Assembly (NCBI GenBank): GCA_039707655.1
Contig: CM077673.1
Location: 267,386,288-267,450,287 of the forward strand
Source of the DNA: Elymus sibiricus
Lineage: Eukaryota > Streptophyta > Magnoliopsida > Poales > Poaceae
Direction: 5' to 3'
DNA length: 64,000 nt
Program-made: the position numbers and the translations under genes
Part shown: in pieces, positions 32,380 to 43,672 of the stretch
Numbering within the stretch: position 1 is the first letter of the stretch
How the letters are laid out: each line of letters begins with the position of its first letter
Notes under the pieces: generated by a model
The model's input: the letters and a program-made list of their open reading frames with translations, nothing else
The model's database searches: none
What the model was told of the DNA's origin: nothing

Positions 32380-33764
32380 AACAAATATAGCCATGTGAAC
32401 CAAAAACCAGTAAAATAGGCATATGCTCACTACATCAGGCTTAACAACAACCAAATAAAGTCATTCATAATGGCATTGTTGAATTTGCATAGAACAAAGC
32501 TTGTACTTAAACATCAAATTGTATAATTGAACATCACAGAGTGAAAAAAACAGGGGGTGAATTACCTACACCAGGCTTAACAAGAAACAAATATGGCCAT
32601 TGAACTGGTATTAATCAAATAGTACTACACATTGTGAATAACTAAATAAACAAGGCATACTACAGCAACCAAATAGTCATATCATATCGGTATTGTTGAA
32701 ATTGAATAGAACGTACCATGTGCTTAAACATCAAATTTCTATGATTGAACATCACATTGTGAGAAAACCAAAATAAACAGGGGCGTGTTTACTACACCAG
32801 CTTTAACAGGAACCAATTGTATGATTGAACAATCAAATCTAGCAATTGAAGCTGGACATATGTTCACTACAAACAACCAAATACAGCTAAACAAGGTATA
32901 TGCTCACTACAGACAACCAAACATATGCGTTCGTGAAATTGAACTTAACAATTCGTACTCCAGCGTAGGGCGCACTTGTCGATGACAAGTTGTCTTCGGC
33001 AATGATGCCTGACTTGGCAGCTGATGATGCCAAAACACCGCCATAGAACGTGACTTTCACAAATGACAAAAGGGTCTCGTTGGCGATGAAGGCAAATTCC
33101 TGATAGCAAAGCAGAGTAGATCAGAGGCATACTACAAACAACCAAATATAGGTATATGCTCACTACAGACAGCCAAACATAGGCAGTGAAATTGAACTGA
33201 ACAATTCATACTCCAACATATCAAATTGCACTTTTGAACATTATAATTCGTACTCCAGCATAGCAAATTCCTAACAGCAAAGCAGAGTGGATCAGAGGCA
33301 TACTACAAGCAACCAAATATAGCAATTGAAACTGGGCAAATGCTAACCACAAACAACCAAAAACCTTTAAAGGAAGCATATGCCCACTACAACAGACTTA
33401 ACAACAACCAAACAGTCATTCATATCAGTATTGTTGAAATTGCATAGAAGATAAAACACACCATGTGCTTACACATCAAATTGTATTATTCAACATCACA
33501 TTGTGAGAATACTGAAATAAACAGGGGCTTGTTAAATACACCAGCTTTAACGGGAACCAATTGTATGATTGAACAATCAAATCTAGCAATGAAACTGGAC
33601 ATATGTTCACTACAAACAACCACATATCACGCTAAACAAGGTATATGCTCAGTACAGACAACCAAACGTATGCATTGAAATTGAACTAAACAATTCATAC
33701 TCCAGCATATCAAATTGCACTTTTGAACATTACAATTCATACCCCTTGGAAGAGCCTGGACTAG
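32380..33764. repeat. Degenerate repeats and a ~0.75-kb tandem duplication
   Basis: Motifs such as CACTACAAACAACCAAATA, AGGCTTAACAACAACCAAA and GAAATTGAACT(G/T)AACAATTC recur many times. The stretch beginning CATCAAATTTCTATGATTGA near 32726 is repeated from about 33473, roughly 747 bp later, with the same order of motifs. Copy A contains a short minus-strand open segment (33090-32950: VKVTFYGGVLASSAAKSGII). Copy B is broken by the solo LTR and continues at 34613-34792. Similar motifs occur at 20567-20600. No complete gene. Confidence 0.55.
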
Positions 33765-33769
33765 GGGTG

Positions 33770-34607
33770 TGTCGGATTTCGGGCTCCGCAAAACCCTAAG
33801 AAGTTCGAACCCAGGGGCGTGTGCGAAGATCCCCAACATTTTCACCCCCTCCAGGCTCTCAACACGATAACCCCGCTCGATGGCGGGGAAGAAGATAGCA
33901 CACGAGAGTTTACCCAGGTTCAGGCCGCTGTGAAGCGTAAAACCCTACTCCTGCTTTTGGTGGATTGCCTCACGAGGAGGGTTTGTGGATGAACTAGTAC
34001 AGTGGTGAGTTGCTTGCCCGTCTGCCCTTGGTTGTCCCGTCCATCGGGCAGCCTAGCCTCTATTTATAGCGGCCCGGGTCCTCTTCCCTTATCGCAATGG
34101 TGGGAAGGGATCCCACAACGGCCAAATTTGAAAGGGGACAGGAGGTACATCTTATCCTGACGAAAGGCGGTCTTCGCCTGCAAAGTGGGTGGTGGTGACG
34201 CAGTGGTGGGCTCGCTGGTGACATCCGTCCTGCCGCGCTCGCTGACCTGGTCTCGTTGCACCGGAATGGAAACCTTTGGCGGGGCTCATTAGGAACCTGC
34301 GCTCGTCGTTGTCTCCTTTGCACCAAAGAGGAAACCGTCCCCTCTGGCACGCTGGCGCCCGCCTGCCTGGCTGTCGTCACCCTCAACCTCCTGAGGCTGG
34401 TGGCTGCATAGAGATCTCCGCCGCTCGGGAGGAGGCCTCGGGAGGCCTCCCCCTTCCGCCTTGGCGCTGTCCTCCTCATGAGGATGGGACTCTCATGAGG
34501 GTCTTGTCTTGAGTGAGGTCGCGCAGGGCCGTACGGACCGTCAACTGGGCCACGCCCAGGGCCACAGGCAGGCAAGTCTGGGTACCCTGGTATCCAGAAC
34601 GCCGACA
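33770..34607 (-). mobile_element. Solo LTR with 5-bp target duplication
   Basis: 838 bp bounded by TGTCGG at 33770 and CCGACA at 34607, flanked on both sides by GGGTG (33765-33769 and 34608-34612). No internal domain or second LTR is present, so the element was reduced by recombination between its LTRs. Orientation is inferred: the minus-strand start TGTCGGCGTTCTGGATACC resembles Gypsy LTR starts and a TATA-like CTATTTATAGC lies near 34061. GC-rich frames within it are not genes. Confidence 0.82.
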
Positions 34608-34612
34608 GGGTG

Positions 34613-34792
34613 CGCACCGTGCGCACCCTGTTGTGGCAGCTTAGCTCCTTCCCTTTGGAAGAGCACGTCTGCAGGGTGACGTCCCTGATGTCGTGGATGG
34701 GCTATTTCCCCCTTGAAGAGACGGATAGGGCACCCTTGTCGTCGTCAATGAGGTCTGACTTGGGAGCTGACAATGTCGAGCCACCGCCATAT
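34613..34792. other. Remainder of the duplicated segment, copy B
   Basis: Read on the minus strand, the end next to the Fatima-like LTR (YGGGSTLSAPKSDLIDDDKG) parallels the open segment of copy A at 32950-33090, so it belongs to the same duplicated unit. No intact frame. Confidence 0.4.
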
Positions 34793-35780
34793 TGATACGT
34801 CTCCAATGTATCTATAATTTTTAGATGTTCCATGCTGATATATTATCATTCTAGGACAATTTTTGGGTCTTTATTTACTAATTTATAATATTTTTGAGCA
34901 CTAACCTATTGACCCAGTGCCCAGTGCCAGTTGTTGTTTTCTGCATGTTTTTGCCTTTTCAGGTTTACAATACCAAACGAAGTCCAATTGCTATGAAACT
35001 TTTTGATGATTTTTACTGGACTATAAGAAGACCTAGAAGCTTCGGAAGGAGGCCGGGAGGAGCACGAGGGACCCACCACACATCAGGGCGCGGCCCCCAG
35101 GGTGCGCCCTGATATGCGGTGGCCCCCTCGGCTGCCTCCCGATGTCCCTCTTCGGCCTTTAAATTCGCTAATATGGTGAAAACCCTGAAGGCAGTCTCGA
35201 AACCCTTTTTTTGCCGCCGCAAGTCTCTGTTTCGTCGTGAGGCCATCTGGAGCTCCGTTCTGGCACCCTGTCGGAGGGGGGATCGATCACGGAGGGCCTC
35301 TTCATCAACCTTGTTGCCCTCATGATGATGTGTGAGTAGTTCACCACAGACCTACGGGTCCATAGCCAGAACCTAGATGGCAATCTCTCTATCTTATGAT
35401 CTTCAATACAATGGTCATCGCATCTTTGCTTTGATCTATCCAATGTAATCCTATTGTGCGGTGTGTTTGTTGGGATCTGATGAATTGTGGGTTTATGTTT
35501 AGATTATTCATGAGAAGTATTTGATATGCCTCTGATATATATTATCTCTTAATTGCATGATCATTATAGCTTCGTAATGCTCTCCGATTTATTGATGTGC
35601 TTTGGCCAGGTAGATTGATATTTCATCGATGGGAGTGGTGTGTTGTGGTAGGTTCAACCTGGCGAGTTTCTATATCCCAGTGACAAAGTAGGGGACAAGA
35701 TGCGTCTTTGTGTTGTTGCTACTAAGGGTAAAACGATGGGGTTAATTCATATTGATTGAGTTTACTTTGTCTACATCATG
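34793..35780 (+). mobile_element. Fatima-like Gypsy LTR, plus strand, truncated
   Basis: Starts TGATACGTCTCCAATG at 34793 and is collinear in reverse with 20166-19854 and 8048-7465. It is cut at 35780 by the CACTA terminus. CATAT (34788-34792) would be its left target duplication. The rest of the element is not in the window. No gene. Confidence 0.75.
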
Positions 35781-36535
35781 CACTGGTGCAGCGATGTGCT
35801 ATACAAACAGTTTTTAACCCCTTTCCGCGACGTAGTTTGAAACCGTCGCCTTGCATGTGTGGGCGATAGGGGGGAGTGCATCCCACACAACACGGAAAAC
35901 CCGTCGGTGATGATGACCAACGAGCGTAAACGATCTACCAAACGTAATCGTGTGCGGTGCACGAATATATTGCACATGCTATATTTTGGGCATACGTGTG
36001 GGATTTGGGATCAATCACACACGTCTATCATGAGTCAAACGCGGCTAATTGCTCATGGAAAACAAATGGTGTTTGACCTTTTACCGTTTGTGAAACATTA
36101 CCTAATCCACACGGGCCATGGTATAAACTGTGTGTGATATCTTCATCATCGCACACGGGAATTACCTGGAAACCGTCGGCCATGCATGATATCATCGCAC
36201 ACGTTTCCTGAAAATTTTACGTGTGGGGTCGTCCTTGCATTGGGCACGGTTTCCTTTTGGCTCACGTGTGAGATAAGTTGCTATTGCAAACGATTAAGGA
36301 GCACCTACGCACACGTACAAGTGATGCAAATCGTCTGCGATTTCTTATGCATCACCAACGTTTCACTTTATATCTCGTGTGCTTTTCATGTAGATCACAG
36401 GCAGTTGCGCTATGAGTTGCGTGTGCTTTTCCTGTAGATCACAGGCGGTTGCGCTATGAGTTGCGTGTGCTTTCCATTTTTGAATCACAGACGCTTAGTT
36501 GCTTGAACCGTGTGCGCTGGAAAAGCCAGCTTATT
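35781..36535 (-). repeat. CACTA family 3 terminus and subterminal repeats
   Basis: Motifs of the type CGCACACG, ACCGTGTGCG, CACACG and AACCGT occur in both orientations every 15-40 bp, parallel to 20721-21470. 36536-36858, between this block and the end of the Ulp1 gene, is AT-rich and shows no gene. Confidence 0.72.
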
Positions 36536-36858
36536 ATAAAATATCGCATTTGAATCACCCTGCAAATAGCAAATTCTCCACGATATGCAATCGACAAATA
36601 GTGTCCACATGAAGAACATTCATCATAATTCGGCACAATATGCAATTGAACGAATAGTGACCACAGAAAGAACGTTCATCATAATTCGTGACAATATGCA
36701 ACTGAGCAAATGCTAGCTAAATTCCACATCCGTAAGACCGACATATGCAGTACATAATCATAGTGTAAGGAAAACGTAGACATGATCACACGGAAAACAA
36801 TGCATCCATGCGTGTATGTTTAGCTGATAAGTGATAACACTATATGAATGCATACTTA

Positions 36859-39800
36859 TTACTGGGGATAACGAATCCTAAAATCTTCGACGTCTTTAGA
36901 GGGCTTGATATAGTGTTTCACAAAGAAGGTGCTGATAAATTTTCTAACAGACACCAATTCATCAGCAACGAGCGGTTCAGAGGTCATCGGTCCGAAGATC
37001 AGCTGCAGGACTTTTAGATCAGAATGTGACATGCGTGTGGAGTAGAAGATAGTAATTAAGAAACAGACTTACTGAGGATATTTTGTCAGCATCGAATTCA
37101 CATTCAACTTGTCTGCATAGGCTAATCATGTGTGAGCAAACATAGTATCCACATAGGCTGGTCCCTTGTTGTTGCTGGAGACACTGCAATTTTTTGTACA
37201 ATATTAGTCATTTATTTGCCCTGTTAGGAACAACCTAACCGGTGTAAGTTGTTCCTTTTTATTTCTTTGGAGAGAAATAGAAAGAGGTTTACTTAGAAAC
37301 TTGAACTATGACTAGCGTTTTCTAAAAATAACGTATTTCGTTGTCTTACCGGAGTAACGATCAAGTGTTGCAGAGGTAGTTGGGTGTCGAATCGTCTCCC
37401 TCCTAAAGTTATGGTCTTACACAATACACTGCGAATGAAGATGAATTTTCACATACTCAATTCTTGAACCAGATATGAACATAACATATTAATATCAAAG
37501 AATTCAATACCTATCCATGAAATCCTGAAGATGACTCAGATCCTGAGGTGCATTTGACCCTCTGAGAGAATCCAGGTAGTAAAATGTGTTGCGTTTTGGA
37601 ACAATGACTACCAAGATCCAGTGATTTCTACAGTTTAAGAAAACCTCGAACTTACGAACTATGTCAAAAACTGAAAGACGATCAATGTATGTGTGGTTGT
37701 ATATTTAACTTACCCTTCATGATATGGCCACATGAAGAAGTCTTCTATCTGTAACTCCCACAAGATCTTGGCGACATGCAAGATGGAAGCCTCGCGTGTG
37801 TCATTTTTACTTAACAAAATGCCGTTTGCTAAATCAGGATCTATGAAATGCACATGCACCCTTATTGCTCTCTATGCCGTCAATCCCCTAAGAGGAATAC
37901 AATACAGTTAGCTTTTTTTCGTGTACATCCTTGTATGGAGAAGTTGATCATAGTTTGTAAAGTACTTACAACATCAAGCATTTGACAAGAGTGGCAGCAA
38001 GCTTTTCGAAGTTGAAGAAGAGATGAAAGTCTTCAAATTCCACACTGATGGTACCTGCGGCGTGAGAGAAATGATGACGGTCGTAGTGCAATTCCACAAT
38101 GTTATGATCTTCTCCTTTTGACATTATGTCCATGCAATATTTATGTAACTTGCGACAACTGGAACTGCACTCCTCAAAGTAATCGCCAACAAGAAATGGT
38201 TGGCCATGCTTATACTTGTGTGCTTCAAATGGGTGTACTTTCTGACTAGAAAGTAGCTTTTCAAATTCTGCTTCAGACATTTCGTCAAAACCGGGATTAC
38301 CCATCCCTTTGAAAAACGTGTTGTTAATTTGGTTATGGGCGATGACTCTTTCTAGTAGGAGGCTCTTGGTCCCGTCCCTCCTTGGTTTTGGAGGCCCCAT
38401 CTTCCTTTGTGCAACTGTGCCCGCTTTCCTCTTGTTAGCTGAAGAACTTCTTGTTTGACATCCGGTTTCATGAACGACGTGCTGCTGAGAAGCCTGTGAA
38501 GGTACAATGGACTGCTGAACAGATGATGCCGCTATGACGGACTGCTGAGCTGTAGTACAAGAAGTGACGGACAGCTGACCAGCCGTTGAAGCTATGCCGG
38601 GGTTCTGAGCATCTGGTGCAAATGTGTCGGTGTGTTGATGCGTCTGTGACAACACGTTGGTTTGCTGAGCAGGCAGTCCCGACACATCGGTATGCTTATC
38701 TAGCGGCTGTGAACCGCTGGACTGTTGAGCAGGTGGTTCCTGACTTTCAGACTTCTTAGCGGGCAGTTCCGGACTTTCAGACTGCTTAGCAGGCGGTTCC
38801 GGACTTTCAGACTGCTTAGCAGGCGGTTCCGGACTTTCAGACTGCTTAGAAGGTGGTTCGACCGGGTTTGTCTGCTGAGCATGCAGTGCCGATGTGTCTG
38901 CACTATCTGCTTCAGTGGCTGGCATCTGAACCGATGATACGTCTTCAGCAGTTGTAGGCCTTGCCACATGCTGCTCAGGAGCTGACGATGACCTAGCCGT
39001 TTCGGCAAGAAGTCGGGTGGGCTGATCATAGGTTGATGCCTCGGACATCGGATTCCCAAGAGTATGTTCATCGGGGGAGTCACACAAGATCTGTTGTGGC
39101 GAGAAGAGAGTCGCCGGTTCGAGGGTGACATTGGTTGCTGTTGGGGGGGGGGGCTGGAGGGATCTCATCCAGGAACTCTATTTCTTTCCGTGGCCACTGG
39201 ATATGATTTAACCGTGTTTCTTCCAAGGTCCTTTGCTCATCATGGTCCCCAATGACATTCTTCTGGAAAAAATTACTGAATCCAGGATTTATTTCAGTCA
39301 CGTAGCACTTCACACAACCCGGCTTCAATGGCACATTGTCCAACAAGAGACCCCCATCAAAGTCTGGGTTGTAAACCCACGCTGTTGCACATTTTAAAGT
39401 ACCTTCATAATGTGTAAGCACGGCCTTCACTCTCTCCCCCTGTCCATATAGATCAGATATAGCACCATCATGTCCAGCTGCAGCATCATTGTCGCTGGGG
39501 TCAGCTGATGCACATCTACTCTTGTGCGGTGTTGTCATACAATAAGTGGCATCATCCATGCCGACATCCCCTTGCGTATACTGGCTATCTCTTAGCATTA
39601 GTGTGTTCTCCTGCATATATGACTCCTCAACTTCCTTTCGAACTCCAGGATACATGTCCCTCCTAATCCTTTCACGCAAGTCTTTCTGCTTAACATCACT
39701 CATAGCTTTTTTCATGCTGAGCCTCTCTTCTCTGCTTAGTGAGAAAGCCCTCTTGTGTGGGACATTGACCCCAATACCCCTAGCACGGACAGGGGGCTCT

Positions 39801-40700
39801 TTGGTAGTCAGAGCTTCGGACAGAATGTCACATGGCCCTGAGTTCCTGTAGAACCTTCCAGTGTTTTTGGAAGCCTTTGCCATCACATCATACAGTTCTT
39901 GGTCTGCTGAGTTTTCAACGTAATAAGAACCGTCTCCATGCCTCTTTGCACGTGCCCGCAAGTAGTCCCTAGCGTGAGTGCCCCTAATTTCACTAAAGGT
40001 CGGGGTGCCACCCGCAGCTACTGCTTCTTTGTCCTCCTCCTCCCATATCAGTTTCATGTCATAGTATCCTGCCACACCCATACGGTGGGTGTGTGTGTTC
40101 TTCTTCTGAAGTTCCGATTGCATGGCACTCTTCTTAATAAACTCTTCACTGGCCCTGACCCTTTTGAATTATGTCCAATCTTCCTCTGTAATTTGGGGGT
40201 ACGAGGGGATTGGGTCCTTGCTTTGACTCAAGAACTTCTTGTACAACACATGCTTCCAGTTTCTCCAAGCATCCCTGTCCTTCTTCAGTGCAGCGTGTTG
40301 CACCTGCTCTCTCCACTCCTCAGGAACGTTGAAGTGCGCCATGATCTCACGGAATATCCTCTGCCGTGTTTCTGTACTAGCCTTTTGAAACCGGCAGATT
40401 AATATTGAGCCTTGCCCTGCCAATAAATCCACACACACTCCTGAACCTCGTGCGTGCTTTATCAGGTTTAGTTGGAGCCCAAGACGTCAAATCAATGTCA
40501 GTTACTTCGTATACACCTTTAGGCTGGTGTGTGGGATTTCTTGGTGCGCTCTTCCGGCTCATGACCGGAAGGGTGATTGTGGCAGCTTTACCCCGTTCAT
40601 CATTTCTTAATACACGATCATCTGTTGCAGACATGTTCGCTTCGGACTCAGATGAAGATACATCACCAGAAGTATGACTGTCATCGCTGCTAATAGACAT
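36859..40700 (-). pseudogene. Second CACTA gene with near-intact C48/Ulp1 cysteine protease domain
   Basis: ATG at 40700 follows an acceptor (TTTGTAG). The N-terminal part has acidic Ser-rich sequence, then a helical TNP1-like region (PEEWREQVQHAALK, SELQKKNTHTHRMG, RDYLRARAKRHGDGSYY). A Ser/Glu/Pro repeat (PPAKQSESPE units, 38890-38740) and a basic KRKAGTVAQRK patch follow. Short exons encode the protease: NHWILVVIVPKRNTFYYLDS gives His and Asp, and QQQGTSLCGYYVC gives Gln and Cys. The last exon ends RIRYPQ at 36859. Exons (approximate): 40700-37970, 37889-37713, 37632-37511, about 37450-37350, 37185-37072, 37009-36859. Damage: frameshift near 40385, TAA at 40169-40171, and a shift in the 11-G run at 39143-39153. 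The protease domain itself is open. Confidence 0.8.
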
Positions 40701-41345
40701 CTACAAATGACACATGCGAAATTTAGAAAAGGGGGTTAATCATAAAAAATGTAACAGCTTGGAAGCTAGCTGTCTGGACATGGCATGTGATCATTTGGAA
40801 ATGCACGGCTAATCTGTTCATTTAGTGTGACTCGTGCGCACATGATATGTAACTCGACAATAACTAATTGGAACAAATACATCTTATATGTTAGAAGGTT
40901 GATGATGAACATAAATATGCTCTCCATTGTTTTATACTCACTTTGGGGACAAACCAAACCAAATAGGGAAAGGGCTCGCGAGATAATAGACCTCACCGCT
41001 ATGAAGGGCAGCAACTGACCGGGTTTTTTGTTTGCAAATCCGGCTAGAGAGGCGAGGGTATAGGATCGATATGCTCGACGACGGCTGGCGAGCAAATGAA
41101 GATGGCGAGGCATGGGCAGCCGCGTGTTCGAGGCAGCAGTGAAGGGTAGGGTTGACGCCAGGAAGCGGGTACATGGCCGGGTTGAGCACGACGGCGCCGG
41201 AAAGGGTTCTGATGTGGATCTGGGGGGCGGGAGGGGGAGGGAGCTAGCTGTCGATGGAGTTTGGGTAGAATACGCGGACAGATGAGCGAAACGGGGGAGG
41301 GCGCGGGTTTGGGGGGGAGGAGCGGGGGGGCATGTTGGCGGCTTC
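40701..41345 (-). other. 5' intron and GC-rich leader of the Ulp1-like gene
   Basis: On the minus strand a GC-rich stretch (41340-40997) ends at a GTGAGG donor (40996), and an intron runs to the TTTGTAG acceptor directly before ATG 40700. Same layout as the leaders in CACTA families 1 and 2. Frames in the GC-rich part are compositional. Confidence 0.45.
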
Positions 41346-41379
41346 GGTGAAAAGGGTGAAAAAATATCACCGTACGCCC

Positions 41380-43140
41380 CCTTGGAAAGGCTTGTGCAAA
41401 TGGTTTCATATAGTAACCCGTGTGCACAAGCAGCACAAATTTGTTCGAAATGAGAACCTGCAAACTTTGAAATGTAGACCGGACCTCATTGTTTTGTCTC
41501 AAAATTTTTCCCACGATACGCAGCTATCGTTGTACCCTAATATTGATTTTGTGCCGCATTTCTGGGATCGCCTGCTATATTTAAGTCATTTTTTGCATTT
41601 ACTGGTCATTTAGTGCATATAAATCGAATCCCAATTTCAACAACGTGTGTTGGCGAGAGGGATAACGACTGTTGTTCGATCTCGGTGAATCCTACGGTGC
41701 AGACGTACGATCTGTGTGGTTTGGGTTTTGTCCAATCCGAACGCACGACTAACTTTGCGCGCATTAGGTGTCATCGGCCACGGTTTAGAAAGCAGATGGT
41801 ATTAGTGAATCAACCGTGTGCTATTTGTTTATGCACAACAATCATATTTTCATTTCAAATGAATTGGTGACTTCATCAGTTCGCCTCGAATTAATTTCAT
41901 CGGCATACAATCACCTATTAACCCCTGCATTGATTTTGGGCCGCATTTCATGACTTGTTCGCTAATTTTAAGACATTTTTTCCACCAAAATTGGGCTTGT
42001 TAGTAATTTAATTGGAGGAAATGCAGATGTATTCCGAAAATCACGAAAATGGGTGTGTCACCGTGGCATGATGTGAATACCCCGTGGGAAAAAATTGGTA
42101 ATGTCTGGCGGAAGTTGTGATGTGCGACCCTTTGAAAACCTAGGCATCTCCAACGAAGGATCATAGTTTCCAAATGTAAAGTTGGCATTTCAGACTCTCC
42201 AATCCGTGTCTACCTCATCCTTTCGCCTCGATTTTTCCCATGGTACACAAACATTATTGTACTCCTATTATTGATCTTCTGGTGGATTACATGGCTCGTT
42301 TGCTATATCTAAGGCATTTTTTGCTTTTACCATGCATTAGTGCATAAATAAAATCCCAACATGAATTACGTGTGGATGCTGGCAAAGAATCTCTTACAAA
42401 TCATTTGTGTGTCACTTTTGCGTGATTTTCGTCATAGTGCAAGGAATGAGAGGAATTTTCAAGCATTTCGGATGGGAGATGCGTAAATGTCTGTAATTTA
42501 ATTACAGGAAATGCAAAATGGACTCAGAAAATCATGAAAATCGGTGTGTCATCATGGCATGATCTCGAGACACTGTGGAAAAAAATTGGTAAATTTTTGC
42601 ACAAGTTGCAATGATCCCTCCTTGGAAACTGTTGCATCTCACTAGAAGGATCATAGTTCCGAAGGGAGAAGTGGCAAATCGAACTCCAATCGACAGTGTC
42701 TCCATCGCCTCTTTGACCATTTTTATCTGAAGGTAGTCAATCATCATTATACGCCAGGTTCGATTTTCTGGCGCATTTATGGGCTCGGTCGATATTTTTC
42801 AGCATTTTTTATTATTTACAGGGCATTTAATTCATATAAATCAAATCCCAACTTCAACAGCGTGTGTTGACGAGAGGTATAAGGACTGCCGTTCGATTTG
42901 GGTGAATCCTATGGTGCAGACGTACGATCCGTGTGACTTGGGTTTTGGCCAATCAAAATGCAGGACTCACTTTGCGCGCATTAAGTCTCATAGGCCGCAG
43001 TTTATAAAGCACACGGTTCTAGTGAATGAACCGTGTGTTATTTGTTTATGCACAATAATCATATTTTTATTTCAAATGAATTTGTGACTTCATCATTTTG
43101 CCTCAAATTATTTTCATCCGCAGACAATCAACTAATAGCC
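41380..43140. repeat. ~1.22-kb tandem repeat in CACTA family 3, copies 1 and start of 2
   Basis: The anchor CATATAAATC(G/A)AATCCCAA lies at 41616 and 42833 (1217 bp apart) and again at 53243; removing the inserted Gypsy element and one target duplication gives 1229 bp between copies 2 and 3. Each unit also carries GTGTGTTGGCGAGAG, GTGGCATGAT and AACCGTGTG motifs, the last resembling the subterminal repeats. No gene: short open frames recur because the units are repeated. Confidence 0.75.
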
Positions 43141-43145
43141 CCTGT

Positions 43146-43627
43146 TGAGGGAGTCCGGAACTAAGGGGTCCTCGGGCCATCGGTTCACCTCCGGTGGGCT
43201 GCCTCGGTGGGCCGCTCTGTGGCAATTGCAGGAAGGCCAAACTATAGGAAAAACCCATGTTCGGAAGGGAAGGCTCCGAAGACTTGGCGTGACCTCCAAG
43301 TCTAGAGAGAAAGAATGGGCGTATCTATGCCTGGATGGAAACCTACCATGTGTAACCCTAGGTACACCTGGTGTCTATATAAACCAGGAGGCTTAGTTCA
43401 TACGAGTACAAGTCAACTCATCTAGGGTTTAGCTCATTTCATCTCAAGGTAGATCAACTCTGTAACCATCATACTCATCAATATAATCAAGCAGGACATA
43501 GGGTTTTACCTCCTCACGAGGGCCCGAACCTGGGTAAACATCGTCTCCTTCGTCTCCTGTTAACCATCGATCCCAGATTCATAGTTCGGGACCCCCTACC
43601 CGAGATCCACCGGTTTTGACACCGACA
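43146..43627 (+). repeat. 5' LTR of Gypsy element
   Basis: Starts TGAGGGAGTCCGGAAC and ends TTTTGACACCGACA. TATATAAACC (43375-43384) is a likely TATA region, and AAGCAGGACATAGGGTTTTA follows about 110 bp later. Confidence 0.92.
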
Positions 43628-43628
43628 T

Positions 43629-43646
43629 TGGTGCTTTCATTGAGAG
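43629..43646 (+). other. Putative primer-binding site
   Basis: TGGTGCTTTCATTGAGAG lies one base after the 5' LTR, where the tRNA primer anneals. I do not assign the tRNA. Confidence 0.6.
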
Positions 43647-43672
43647 TTCTGCTGTGAGATCACCGGAGGATC

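Noticed and set aside
33770..34626. Arg/Pro-rich minus-strand ORF of 188 residues
   Set aside because: Lies entirely within the GC-rich solo LTR plus its flank; no domain.
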